Assembly: GCF_029227915.1 (NCBI RefSeq)
Contig: NC_079882.1
Span: 10,912,001-10,976,000, forward strand
Origin: Hydractinia symbiolongicarpus
Taxonomy: Eukaryota > Cnidaria > Hydrozoa > Anthoathecata > Hydractiniidae
Direction of reading: 5' to 3'
Length of the DNA: 64,000 bases
Shown: positions 1 through 10,168 of the stretch, in pieces
Layout of the letters: the number at the start of each line of letters is the position of its first letter
How positions within the stretch are numbered: the stretch's first letter is position 1
Position numbers and translations under genes: made by a program
The notes under the pieces: generated by a model
The model's database searches: none
Seen by the model: only the letters and a program-made list of their open reading frames with translations
What the model was told of the DNA's origin: nothing

Positions 1-62
1 TCTTCTGTTTCACCATTTACCTCCTCCTCTGAAACACCATTATCAAGAAACTCATTCCCCAT
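1..62 (-). CDS. Possible first coding exon of a divergent gene (partial)
   Basis: Read on the minus strand, an ATG at 62-60 opens a frame that stays open to the window edge and begins MGNEFLDNGVSEEEVNGE. The reading is acidic and has no recognised domain. It lies about 420 bp from the OCIAD start on the opposite strand, which is a typical head-to-head promoter spacing. A GAG/GTAAAT donor-like site inside it could end the exon earlier. The stretch is short, so it could be chance; the family cannot be named. Confidence 0.3.
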   Translation of the reverse strand, partial: MGNEFLDNGVSEEEVNGETE

Positions 63-481
63 TCCTAATTTTTCTACCAAAAATTTTTACCTAAAAAAGT
101 AAAAATAACATTATCAACGGTATTGCATATTTCACATATCTTATATTTTATAGATTAGATACAACTGCAACTGTGTTTTTTTTTCCAGAATTCAAGTTAG
201 CATACACAAAAAATGGTTTATTAACAGTTTAGATTCCTTTCTTGCACAAACACTAACATGACCAATTTTCGACATTTTGCCTTTTTTTATTTTCCTGTTG
301 TTGTCATGTGGTCACACGGCTCATAATATAGATCAGTGGCCTAGTGTTATTATTACTACAGGTGTACTTGACCCGGCATTAGTTTTACTTTCGTTTTTTG
401 GAAACAGGCCGTATTGAGCTGTGGCTATCAATCACGGTTTTAGGTTGTGTTGTGTGGCGAGCTAAAAGCTAGAGTGAAAAA

Positions 482-3400
482 ATGAATAAATCTGAACAAA
501 ATAAAAGATTTAAAGATCCTCATGCCCGAGCGCCGGTTAAGGTATGTTTGACTCTTATCTTTTTCAAGTGGTTTTTTAGTTCCTCAAAAGTTTTATGAGG
601 GCTTTTTAGACTTAGTTATTATGAAGTTTTTCATGCAGCACAGCAACTTGTTTTACTTAGCTCCTAATGCTGACCTGACTGACCTGACTGACCTGACTGG
701 ATTTGCAGTTTACCTATATATAGGACTATGCCCCTCCTTCTCTTTCAGTTTTTCTTCTCAGCAGAAGAAAAGTGCTATCTTCCCCTGTGTCTGCCATGTT
801 TGTGACTCCTTGTAAAAAAGTGTGACAACATAGTTTACAGAATGGTCTTTTGACTTTGCACAATGCACTTGAATAAACAGGATAGCTAAATGGATAAAGT
901 TGGAGCACATGGAGTTACTAAAACTTTGAGTTATGTGCTGATTTGATTGTTAGCTAACTTAACCATTGATAGAAAAACTACTTTTCCTACTTATTGATAG
1001 AAAAACTACTTTTCCTACTTTTCCTACTTATTGTACAAAACCCTAAAGCTCCCCTCTGTTGTTTTGGAAACATTTTTAGCAAGAGTTGGCACCCTCATTT
1101 AAAGTTCCAAAATCTTGTTACTCAATTTTTCGAGTGTATACTTCATGTTTTCTTGAACCTCAAAAACTTACTCTGTGGCTCTTTTTTAAAGTTTGATTTT
1201 GACCTTATCCAAAAAAAACTAAACATATATCCAATAAGATCATGCGTAAATAAAGCGTTAAACAAAGGCGGTAAAATAAAGACTAATATTTTGGTTGACC
1301 AAATGTTAGCCCGAGATATTTAATCTCTTCACTCCTCTTTAAAGGAATAACCATATAATTGATAGATTTGTTCTAAACTTTTTACAAGAGTTAGCTGCAT
1401 TCTACCTGTTAAGTAGGACTCGGACCATCTTTGATGCCAAAACACCATAGATTTTTTAACAAAATTTATGATCAACAGTGTCAAAATCTTTTTTAAGGTG
1501 AGTAAGCACAGCACAAACATATTGTTGGTCTAGCTCAGTAAGAATAAAATCAGAGACATCGACTAATGCAGTTTTAGTCGAAATCCTGACTGTCTGTCAT
1601 TTAGGAAGTTGTGCATAGAAATAAAATGAGCAATTTGCTCATGCTCTAATTTTCATTGGAATTGGCAGAATGGAGATAGACAGATAATTAGTAGGATTAG
1701 TTTTATTGTCACTTTCAAAATAGGTGAGACCTTTAGGTACATAGCCAGTAAATAAAGATTTGTTGAAAAGACTTAAAAATAAACATATACTAAAACTGAC
1801 GAATCTTCTTTTAGCAGTCACGAACCAATTCCATCCAAGCCTGTAGCTTTATTAAGTTTTAGTAAACTCATTATTTTTTGACACTTTTGGTTTCAATGGG
1901 AGCCCACCAAAAAACGTGTCTGCTAACAAGTGGATTAACATTAGTAGAGCCAGAAGAATATTTTGAGGCTAGTTTGGCACCAATACTGACAAAAAATGAA
2001 TTAAATCTGTTTAAAATTTCTTTTGGGTGAGATGTTTCTGTATCATCGTTTTGGACTATATGCTTGTTTTATTCAGGTAATATTTCCTGACTTATCAGGA
2101 ACCAGTTTTTTAGGCTTTTGAAAAGTTGTTTGACTGTTTTGAAAGCCTGCAAAACATTGTAGTACTCGTTTTTGAGTCGATTTTTGAGACCTATTACCTG
2201 GTTCCTTTTCTGTTTGAAAGCTTTCCAGTTTATGGTAAATTTTGTTTTTGATGCTTTCTATTTAAGGAGTCTTTTTCTTTGATGGCTATAATTAATTCGT
2301 CTGGCCGGAAAGTCTATGTATTTCGAAAGGGGCATGTTTGTCAGCCACTGTTTTAACAATTTTATTCAGTTTCTCACATGCTTCATCAAGGTAATATTAA
2401 TTATTAAAATATGACCTATTATTAAATTATGTCTAAATTCCTGAGGTCCTTCAAAAAAGCCTTGGCATTTTCAATTTGGAAATAAGTTGTAAAAAAGTGA
2501 CTAAATTAAAAAAATTAGATGGCAAAAACTGACTAATATAATTATTTATATAATTCTGCCAAATAAATTCTTTAATAGATATAAAGAAAATTATTAAATA
2601 TTTCATAGAATGAGATGTTTTTGCAAGTGTTAGGAAAATCTTTCCGTAATAAAAAACCTGTTTTTTTACTTTTCTATGATGGCATATGAAACATATAAAT
2701 GTTCTATTTACAATAACTTAACTTCTACTTACCAAAAAACTCTTCTGCTCACTAAATAAAACATTTCTAATCTATAAAAAAAAACAGTTCTACTAACCAA
2801 AAAACACTTCTACTCACTAAGAAAAATGCTACTTACTAAATAAAGTACTTCTACTTCCTAAATAAAACACTTTTACTCAAAAACAATGCTTCTATTTGCA
2901 AAAAAAAGGCTTCTAATCAATAAATTTTAATTTTTGCTAAAAAAAACTGTGAATGTCTGTCTGTCTGTCTGTCCGTCCATCCGTCCGTATGTACTTCGAA
3001 TAAGTTCAATAGCAAACAAAAGCTGCTTAAATTTAACCTTCGTCACTCTTCGCTGTTAATTTAAGTTTGTTGTTAAAGTTTATTGTATGTTCACACTTTA
3101 ATGGAACCTCAGGTATAAAATGATGTTAGACTTATATTATAGAGCTTAAAAAATTGGTTAACAAGTCTTTTTGTTATCGAGATATTTACATTTAAAGAAT
3201 TTCAGATTTAATGATGTTAAATAAATTATGATGTTATATTAAGTAATAGCTAATTTTGACATTTTCATTAATTTTAGACCTGTTGAGGGATATGCATTTA
3301 AACTTTACCAATGCATAGAGATTCTAAAGGTGAATTGATTAAGACTTGGTAATCAACTTTTTAAGCTCTATAATATAAGTCCAACATCATTTTATACCTT

Positions 3401-6400
3401 GGGTTCCATTTAATAAATCTAAAAACATAAGTTGCATGAGTCTTAGCTTGGCAATTCATGTGTTTTTATATAATTATCAATATTCTCTACTAATAAGGGC
3501 AGGTTTATTGTACAAGTTCCCAAGGGTTCACATGGCACTATATATTCTTAAACCTTTTTTTATATAAGAAACAGAAATATAAGAATCAAGATTAGTGTCC
3601 TGTCTCCTTATGGAGTATTTTGCAGTTAAAAGACATGTTTTATTTGTCATTTCTTTGTCATTATCTTTGTCCAGTTAATTTTTTAAACATTTCAGACAAT
3701 TCATTGGAATTGAAAAGGGTAACGTAACAAAATAATTTTTAGCCTCATAAAAAAATAATGTTTTCATGACCACCAGTACTATGACATTTCCTTTTTTTAC
3801 GCAGTTGACCCAAGAGGAAATTCAGGTTTTAAAAGAATGCAGAGTCAACAGTTTATATTACCGAGGTAAAGATATATATATATATTTGTGATTTGCAAAT
3901 ATTTTTCAGCATTGCTGTTTACAAAATATATTTTGAAGACTTTTTATTCAGGTATTCCAGCAGGTATATTTTCCGTCATTGTTGCCAGAGGTGCAGTAAA
4001 AAGTGGTGAGTTCATTATGCTATACCGTTAATCCTTGAGTTCTTCCTTTTTTTAATTTTTGGCGAAAGTACAGGATAATACTTTTTTTATAAAACATAAC
4101 GTTTTTTCATATTCAGACAGAGAGGAGGATTTTTAAGCATATGCTAAGCATATTGCCCAATCTTGTTGAATCCTTCTTATGTGTTTTTTTTTGTGTTATG
4201 AGTATTTTAATTGGGCACATGTATTTCTTATTCCTTATACACAATAAAACTTAATTAAAACCACTATACTGTGTAAACTTGCTTTGTAAAACTGTACCTT
4301 TAGTTTTGTCGCTCCTCATTCAAATGTAAAAGCGGGACCATATTGTATTATTCCATAAGTTTTTCGGTTTTTAATTTGTTTTTGCAATAAGCATAACCTA
4401 AGTATACTCTAAGCCTGTTTGTGTTTTTCCCGGAAGCATATTTCAGCCTGAATTTGAATTTTCACATGCTTATAAAAACATGTATTTTCAGTTCTTTTTA
4501 ATCAAAAGATAAAATTAGGGAATTTAATTGGAATTATATTTCGTTGGTACACATATGCTCTTGATTAGTTTGAAACGTTTTTACCAGTAATCAGTTTGTA
4601 TACTCTACAAACTTGTCAAATTTCATGACTTAGACATAATATTTTCGCGATATTTGTTCTGCAGGCACTTTAAGTCCCTGCCCCGTCCAGGGGGTTACAC
4701 CAGGCAAAAGAGACTGGTTCCAATAAAACTGAGAAGTGTTAGCAATTTCTTGTCTTCTCTCCGTTTAGGTTACTTTCCCAGACTTCAACGATGGTCGGGG
4801 GCGTTTTATGCAGGTGAGTAAACTCGTGTGTGTTTAAAATCATTACATTTTCTAGTTAACAGCTTTTTTTGTTACATCATTTTAGGCATGTTTGGTTTAG
4901 GCATGTTTTCAGGAGTGGCATCTTACAGAGATGAATGTTTTCGAAAGATTATGAGTTTGGAGAATTCGGTACTTGCCGAACAGTTTCGAAATTTTCAGAG
5001 GGAGTATGATTTGTTAATTGTTTGTTTGTTTGTTTGTTTTTTAAACATTATTTTATTGATTTTAATGTGTACTAGCAACTGTATTTGTTTTTAGACATGG
5101 TTTACCTGTCAATCAGTCTCCAAAATCAGGTAAAGCTGTTTTACTTTGACTTTTCATGAAAAATTGTAGATTGGGAACAGTTCTAATATATCAAAATATT
5201 TGTTTTGATTGGTTTTACTTCCCATATTATAAAAGTAAATAAAATGTCACGTGTCGTGTTACTCAATTTATGTAATATAAAAGAACTACGAGCCAGGTCA
5301 AACCTGTAAAACGTTTATTCTAATCAATGTACTACAGAGAATCTTATAGGGTAATTGCTTTGAAATGTGTGACATAGCTACCTTGATTGGTTCAATCACC
5401 ATAAAAATAAACCCAGAGAAGTAAAGAATACTGGACATTTTTACCACCAGTAAATTTTATCATTCCTTGCTTATAACCGAGAATAAATTTTAACATTTTT
5501 AAAAAAATAAAATTGTTATTTTTGCTTTATAATGTAATTACCGAAACTGAAATCGAAATTTCTTTGTCTTCGTTTGACGTTTATTTTGTTTCACATTCCT
5601 CCAAAAGAAAGAAATGTGATACAGTCCTTAGCAAGTTCATGTTAATTTGGCATTTTACCCCTTCCTCCCTCCCTCCCCCTCTCCTCCCCCTCTCCTATTA
5701 ATTTTTGCTAATAAAGTATATTATATTATATTTTATTATATTGTTTAGAATTTACCGAAGCTAGTCAACACAGCGAGATAAGTGATACAACATCTACAAG
5801 CGACGTCGATTCTCTTCTAATGAAACGAATGCAAGACCAAGGTAAATGGGCTGAATTGCGACAAGCCTCAAGGCAGTCTCACATTCCAACAAAATCAAGT
5901 GAGAAAGGTTTATCTTATGAGGAACTGCGGCTGCGAAATCGTTCAAAACGACAAGGAGAGACAGAGAACCATGTGTTAGATAAGGTGAGATTTGTGATAC
6001 TTTAAAAAGCAGAAGTATTTGTATGGGCATTGTAAGCAGGTTAATTTGTAAATGTCCCTTCCCCTGTGAAAAAGTTAACAAATTCGACTTTTAACAATTT
6101 GACAGACAAGGTTTGTGAAGTTCCTTTAAGCTTCTCGAACAAAGCAGTTTTAAATTCAATTTTTTTCTTTAATGTTTTAGACTCGAGCGATGGATTTTGA
6201 AAGCTTTACGTCGTCAAATTTCAACGACAATAAATCAGCACTGGACTTTTCCAAAGATGACGAAATAAAAACATCTCTCTTTACGCCAGATACGAACTCG
6301 AGTTACGAAAATAAAAAACCTCCTGTTGATAGCAAGCAACGTAAAACATACGCGCAAGGTGACCATTTTAAATTCCAGTTTTTATTTTCAACGCCTCTTG

Positions 6401-6965
6401 TTTGCTTTCTTTAAAAACACTAGCTTCACAAAATTGCTTTACAAGGTCGTTCATCTTACGTTCGGTAAATACGATTTATTATGATTTCTTTATAAATTGC
6501 CTGTGAACTCTAATTTTCGCACTTACGACTCTTAAGAGGAAATATTCTCACTTCCTTTCCGCTTGTGAAAAATGAGTGGATTACTCTCTTTAGATTTCAA
6601 AATACGATTTTTTGCTTTTAAAGACAAACAGAAGTGAAGTATTGAATATTTTCTCAACTCTGAGTGTTTGACCTTTCTACCGGACGGACGGATTAGGGAT
6701 CATCTTTGGACTTTCAAAACCTGTGGAATGTTTGTAATGCACGCTCTTAGAAGCGTTATTTGTGTGTGCTACATGAGCTCAGCAATATTTGAGACCATGA
6801 AATGCGAGTAATTTTTTGACTAGCAGAAATTTACAGTTAGTCTTTCTTTCTTCAGCATACACAGCAAAAAAGGGGGGCTTCAGGTCGCCACGAACAAAAT
6901 ACTTTCATTCTGAATTACAATATCTATTATTTATTTATCTGGATCCTGACCTTATGATCCGATAA
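482..6965 (+). CDS. OCIAD1: OCIA domain-containing protein (OCIAD1/asrij-like)
   Basis: Exons by splice signals and phase: 482-541, 3805-3865, 3952-4005, 4769-4813, 4886-5003, 5095-5129, 5749-5984, 6181-6358, and a tentative last exon 6856-6965 (TAA). The first five exons encode residues 1-112. They include the OCIA domain (about 21-112), with TQEEIQVLKEC, two hydrophobic segments, and ECFRKIMSLENSVLAEQFR, which closely resembles the vertebrate OCIAD1 tail of the domain. Exon 7 carries the YEELRLRNR motif also seen in OCIAD1. The family sits in endosomal and mitochondrial inner membranes and is linked to stem-cell maintenance and complex III assembly. The C-terminus is uncertain: without the last splice, the frame stops at 6414 (280 aa instead of 298). 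Neither ending shows the usual KYGD-type tail. Confidence 0.88.
965..1034. repeat. Short tandem duplication
   Basis: A 27-bp stretch containing TTGATAGAAAAACTAC is repeated almost immediately. A shorter TTTTCCTACTT repeat follows. It lies in OCIAD intron 1 and has no coding content. Confidence 0.7.
1320..2300 (-). pseudogene. Degenerate non-LTR retrotransposon reverse transcriptase (CR1/RTE-like)
   Basis: Minus-strand readings in changing frames resemble successive parts of a LINE reverse transcriptase. At about 2160-1950 there is FNSFFVSIGAKLAS, typical of the region before RT domain 0. At about 1800-1660 there is SLFNKSLFTGYVPKGL, followed by NPTNYLSISILP, as in RT blocks 1-2. At about 1510-1400 there is HLKKDFDTVDHK, which matches the block A core where DLKKAFDTVDH is usual. 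Several stops and frameshifts break it, so it is dead. It lies antisense in the long OCIAD first intron. Assignment rests on motif memory, and the clade is uncertain. Confidence 0.75.
2949..2990. repeat. (CTGT)n/(CCGT)n simple repeat
   Basis: Runs of CTGT units pass into CCGT/CCAT units. Such tracts often mark the tail of a mobile element. Confidence 0.75.
3098..3413. mobile_element. MITE with ~60-bp terminal inverted repeats
   Basis: The left arm (about 3098-3163) begins ATGGAACCTCAGGTATAAAA. The right arm (about 3345-3413) is its inverted copy with few mismatches, both passing through GACTTATATTATAGAGCTTA. The roughly 190-bp core has no ORF. This is a non-autonomous DNA transposon or foldback element in OCIAD intron 1. 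Superfamily is unknown. Confidence 0.75.
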
Positions 6966-6980
6966 CAAATTTATAGTTGG

Positions 6981-7041
6981 TCAAGAACCAGGGAGGATCA
7001 AGCGACCAGGGAGGGTCAAGGGACCAGGAAGGGTCAAGGGA
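6981..7041. repeat. Minisatellite, ~19-bp unit, about three copies
   Basis: Units resembling GGACCAGGGAGGGTCAAG repeat about three times. It lies directly after the proposed OCIAD stop. Confidence 0.75.
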
Positions 7042-7880
7042 CTGCTCAAAATTGCGCTACCAGATATTCTTAAACGTTGTGTATATTGTAAGCTCTGATT
7101 GTATGGATGTAAAGGGAACAAACTATTAGCCAACTGCACGACGTTATCTTTCTAAAAAATTAACTATTCATTTCCAGTTGTCTAGAAGAAGTTCCACTAA
7201 TTATGCATGACATCATCAACTAGCCTTGAGCGGGGTTTTGTGTTTAGCAGTTTTCGAAGGCATATATGTTTGTATAGTGTTTTTAGCCATCCCGTTTTGC
7301 ATGAATTTTAATATTTAGTTATTATAATTATGATTGATAGCCCCAATTACATAAAAGCTAGTTAATTATGTCATAATTTTGCATAGTTAACGAGGGCCTG
7401 ATAAGTCTTCTCAAAAAACAAAAAAATAAAAAGATTTTAGGCAAGAGGTATACTTAGAATGTTGAGGCAGAATATTGAACTGATGCATCTGAAAAAGAGG
7501 GGAAAATTATTCGTCCGTTTTTCGTGACAAGGTATGTCTATTTTCGCACCTCTCAATCTATATTTAGAACTTAGTAGCATTTAACCACACATTTTGTTTA
7601 CCCATCATGTTCTACTTTTTTTTCACACTACCGTTGTGCTCCGGCGGGAGTTGTGTTTATTGTCAGCCGATACGACGACAACAAACTGCGCAAACTCCCT
7701 GCACCGCCCAGGTCCACTACTTAAATGTCAGCTCAATTTTCAATTACGACCTAACTCCGGTATATCGAAAGGCCTAGAAGTGCTAAACACTTCAAGCAGT
7801 GGGGGCATAAAAGCATTCACAAAACACTCGAATTAAAGATTAAATACACATTCTTAATTGTCGATAAATGAATACAAATG
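7042..7880. other. Gene-poor spacer
   Basis: I see no supportable gene here. A plus-strand open frame at 7594-7836 has no recognisable motif, and its upstream context looks random. Confidence 0.4.
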
Positions 7881-7888
7881 TCCTAATG

Positions 7889-8437
7889 TTAAATATAAAA
7901 TATAGCTACGATCACCAACCCTACCGACCGAGATGCTTCGGGTGATCCGTACGTCCTGTCTCCGTGGTGTTGTACAAACATCTCCTGTTTCGTGCAGTAT
8001 ACTGCACAAACTTGTGCAAACGTTGTGCACTGGCGCGTGTAATTCCAAACAAACGGGATGCCATTTCTACCATACATGTTTTCGTTTGGTGTTGCGTTTA
8101 AGATATCGTTGAACGGGTTTGAATGGGGGTTTGCTTTATTTAGGTTTGGGGAGCTGACGCCATTGGTGAAATATCCAGGGATCTGGACAAACGTTGTGCA
8201 CTGGCGCGTGTAATTTCAAACAAACGGGATGCCATTTCTACCATACATGTTTTCGTTTGGTGCTGCGTTTAAGATATCGTTGAACGGGTTTGAATGGGGG
8301 TTTGCTTTATTTAGGTTTGGGGAGCTGACGCCATTGGTGAAATATCCAGGGATCTGGACATATTTGTATGGATTAGGAGGTATGGGTACGAGGTGTATCA
8401 ATTGAGTTTGGACGTTACCTTGTAACAGTTGCTTCAT
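7889..8437 (-). pseudogene. Unidentified minus-strand reading with an in-frame 57-codon duplication
   Basis: From an ATG at 8437 the minus frame reads PNPYKYVQIPGYFTNGVSSP and continues to a TGA near 8217. Past that stop, the same frame repeats the 57-residue block and continues to about 7889 with several Cys (QVCAVYC). The two copies lie exactly 171 bp (57 codons) apart, so the frame is kept. They differ at a TGG-to-TGA change that makes the stop in the upstream copy. The residue bias (N, P, Y, G) does not look random. I do not recognise a family. It could be a broken gene or a coding exon with an acquired stop. Confidence 0.35.
8018..8360. repeat. 171-bp tandem duplication (two near-identical copies)
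   Basis: Copy 1 is about 8018-8188 and copy 2 about 8189-8360. The period is fixed by GATCTGGACA at 8180 and 8351 and by CGTTGTGCA at 8021 and 8192. Only a few substitutions separate them, so the duplication is recent. 171 is a multiple of three. Confidence 0.92.
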
Positions 8438-8830
8438 AAAATCAGTTTAGTAATTTACTCATTTGTGACCACATGGGAGTGTGAGAAGCCAATCAACTTT
8501 CCTGGTTTCTATAGTCGTGTTATGAAGTGCCATTAAGAGAGAAACGACAACTGACAACCTCGTTATTACGTTTGTTAAGATGAGGAGGAAGTTTTGCTAT
8601 GATAAATGACTTCATTCATTGTGTTCTTGATAAGTAACGAATAACCAAAGCAGCGTCAAACAAAGGAGCATGGGGGACTTGCTCTGCAGGTTCACATGCT
8701 AATCTATCTCCCTCCCTTCCCACAATTTACGTCGAAATGTTGAATTACATGCATAAAAGTTAATTCTTAACTTGTCTTAACCATGACTTTCTTTTTCTCT
8801 CATTTTTAATAATTAAAACACGCGTTGCAG

Positions 8831-8967
8831 CATTGGTGCCAGCTTTTGTTGTCATGGCAACAATATTAAGCTTAATGAACGTGTGTCAGCAGAGTATCAG
8901 CTCTGGTGTCATGAATGTTGACCCACATGATCATCGACATTTGAAGAATCCGGGAGTCGTCAAATAA
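8831..8967 (+). CDS. Possible terminal exon with a membrane anchor
   Basis: After a pyrimidine-poor but valid CGTTGCAG acceptor, a phase-1 exon reads about 45 residues to TAA at 8965-8967. It contains a hydrophobic stretch (VPAFVVMATILSLMNVC) and then a His/Asp-rich polar tail. The OCIAD exon ending at 6358 has a compatible phase, so it could be an alternative OCIAD 3' exon, but OCIAD proteins are not known to end this way. No independent upstream exon was found. Function unknown. Confidence 0.25.
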
Positions 8968-9298
8968 CTTCAGGTTAATTAGTTGTAGCACTTTTTTTGG
9001 ATTTAGTCTTGCGTTGCTTTCGTGGAAACGTTATTTCAATGCTGGTTAGTTTTCATATAGTTATCAACTATGTTATTTTTTTCTAATAAAAACCTGTATT
9101 TGTTTAAGATAAAAAAATTTCTTTGCAGCTGATTCATCCTTGGTTGTATGTTTAATAAGCTGTTGGAAAAAATCACACAACACGCATTCGCTTATTTTTT
9201 CATTCTCATTTTGTGTTATTTTCATTAAAAAAGTCATTGTTTCTCAGGTAAAATTTGTTTGTGATACGAGCTAGTAGAAACCAGGTCTTTAGACGGCC

Positions 9299-9304
9299 TA
9301 TAAA
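9299..9304 (+). promoter_or_regulatory. TATA box of the AmiD-like gene
   Basis: TATAAA lies 67 bp before the chosen ATG, which leaves room for a start site near 9330 and a 5' leader of about 40 nt. It supports independent eukaryotic transcription of the intronless gene downstream. Confidence 0.55.
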
Positions 9305-9370
9305 TGGCCGCAGTCTCACGCACTTTTACTATTCGTGGTAAGGATTCTCTCTCACACTTTGCTTAGCAAC

Positions 9371-10168
9371 ATGAAGGTTTTAGTGGTTTTATGTTTGTTC
9401 GTTGTGTGCAGTGAAAGTAAGAAAACGAAGATGTACGAAATCAGTGACGAATACAAAGCTAAAAGCTATAACAACAGACAACGCTTCTTGGTATTGCATT
9501 ACACTGCTGCTAATTTGCAAAGATCTTTAAATATCCTCACCGGGGATAGAGTGAGCTCACATTATGTCGTTCCAGAAGGTCCCATAGATGGTAAAAGAAA
9601 GATATACCGATTGGTGCCAGAAGAGCGACGTGCGTACACCCAAGGAGTAAGTTTTTGGCGTGGGCGGAATAATTTGAATGATCAAGGCGTTAGTCTGGAG
9701 ATTGTTAATTTAGGATTTGAAGACAAAAAAGATGGCGGGCGCCATTGGTTCAAGTTTGCACCATATCAAATTGACTCTGTCATTCAGATAAGTAAAGATA
9801 TTATAAAACGTTATGACATTGAAGCAACAAATGTTTTTGGGCATGGGGATTGTGCACCTGGAAGAAAGGTAGATCCTGGCCCATTGTTTCCATGGAAACA
9901 GTTGTACGAGAACGGCGTCGGAGCTTGGCCCGATGACAGTGACGTCCAGTGCTTTATGCGCTCTTTAAATGACAATGTAGATGTGAAAGAATTTCAAGAA
10001 GGTTTGGCGAAATACGGTTACAAGGTCAACACAGATGGAGTTATTACTGCCGAAACTCGAAACGTCGTTATCGCCTTTCAAATGCATTTTCGGCAAACGA
10101 AGTTTGACGGCGTGATAGATAAGGAATCGATGGCGATTTTGAAAGCTCTTCTTAAAAAATACCGATGA
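9371..10168 (+). CDS. Bacterial-type AmiD N-acetylmuramoyl-L-alanine amidase, secreted, intronless
   Basis: A 265-aa uninterrupted frame. It should hydrolyse the amide bond between N-acetylmuramic acid and L-alanine in peptidoglycan. Residues 1-16 (MKVLVVLCLFVVCSES) form a secretion signal. An Amidase_2 domain spans about 35-195, and a C-terminal PG_binding_1 domain spans about 200-260. Zinc ligands by comparison with E. coli AmiD are H43 (LVLHYTAA), H158 (FGHGDCAP) and D168 (KVDPGPLFPW), with catalytic Glu E110 (VSLEIVN). All are present. Domain order and the block GPLFPWKQL...GVGAWPDD match proteobacterial AmiD far better than animal PGRPs. No introns are present, unlike every other cellular gene here. 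C13 is not in a good lipobox, so the lipoprotein anchor of AmiD seems replaced by plain secretion. Likely horizontal transfer with an antibacterial or microbiome-control role (inference). The frame is open upstream to 9335, but the only ATG is at 9371. Confidence 0.95.
   Translation: MKVLVVLCLFVVCSESKKTKMYEISDEYKAKSYNNRQRFLVLHYTAANLQRSLNILTGDRVSSHYVVPEGPIDGKRKIYRLVPEERRAYTQGVSFWRGRNNLNDQGVSLEIVNLGFEDKKDGGRHWFKFAPYQIDSVIQISKDIIKRYDIEATNVFGHGDCAPGRKVDPGPLFPWKQLYENGVGAWPDDSDVQCFMRSLNDNVDVKEFQEGLAKYGYKVNTDGVITAETRNVVIAFQMHFRQTKFDGVIDKESMAILKALLKKYR

Noticed and set aside
9335-9370. Upstream 12-codon extension of the amidase beginning at a GTG
   Set aside because: Eukaryotic start should be ATG. 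The ATG at 9371 gives a clean signal peptide and lies properly downstream of the TATA box.
9371-10168. Bacterial contamination explaining the amidase
   Set aside because: No bacterial neighbours, ribosome binding site or operon; flanks are typical AT-rich animal DNA. Long reads would still be the decisive test.
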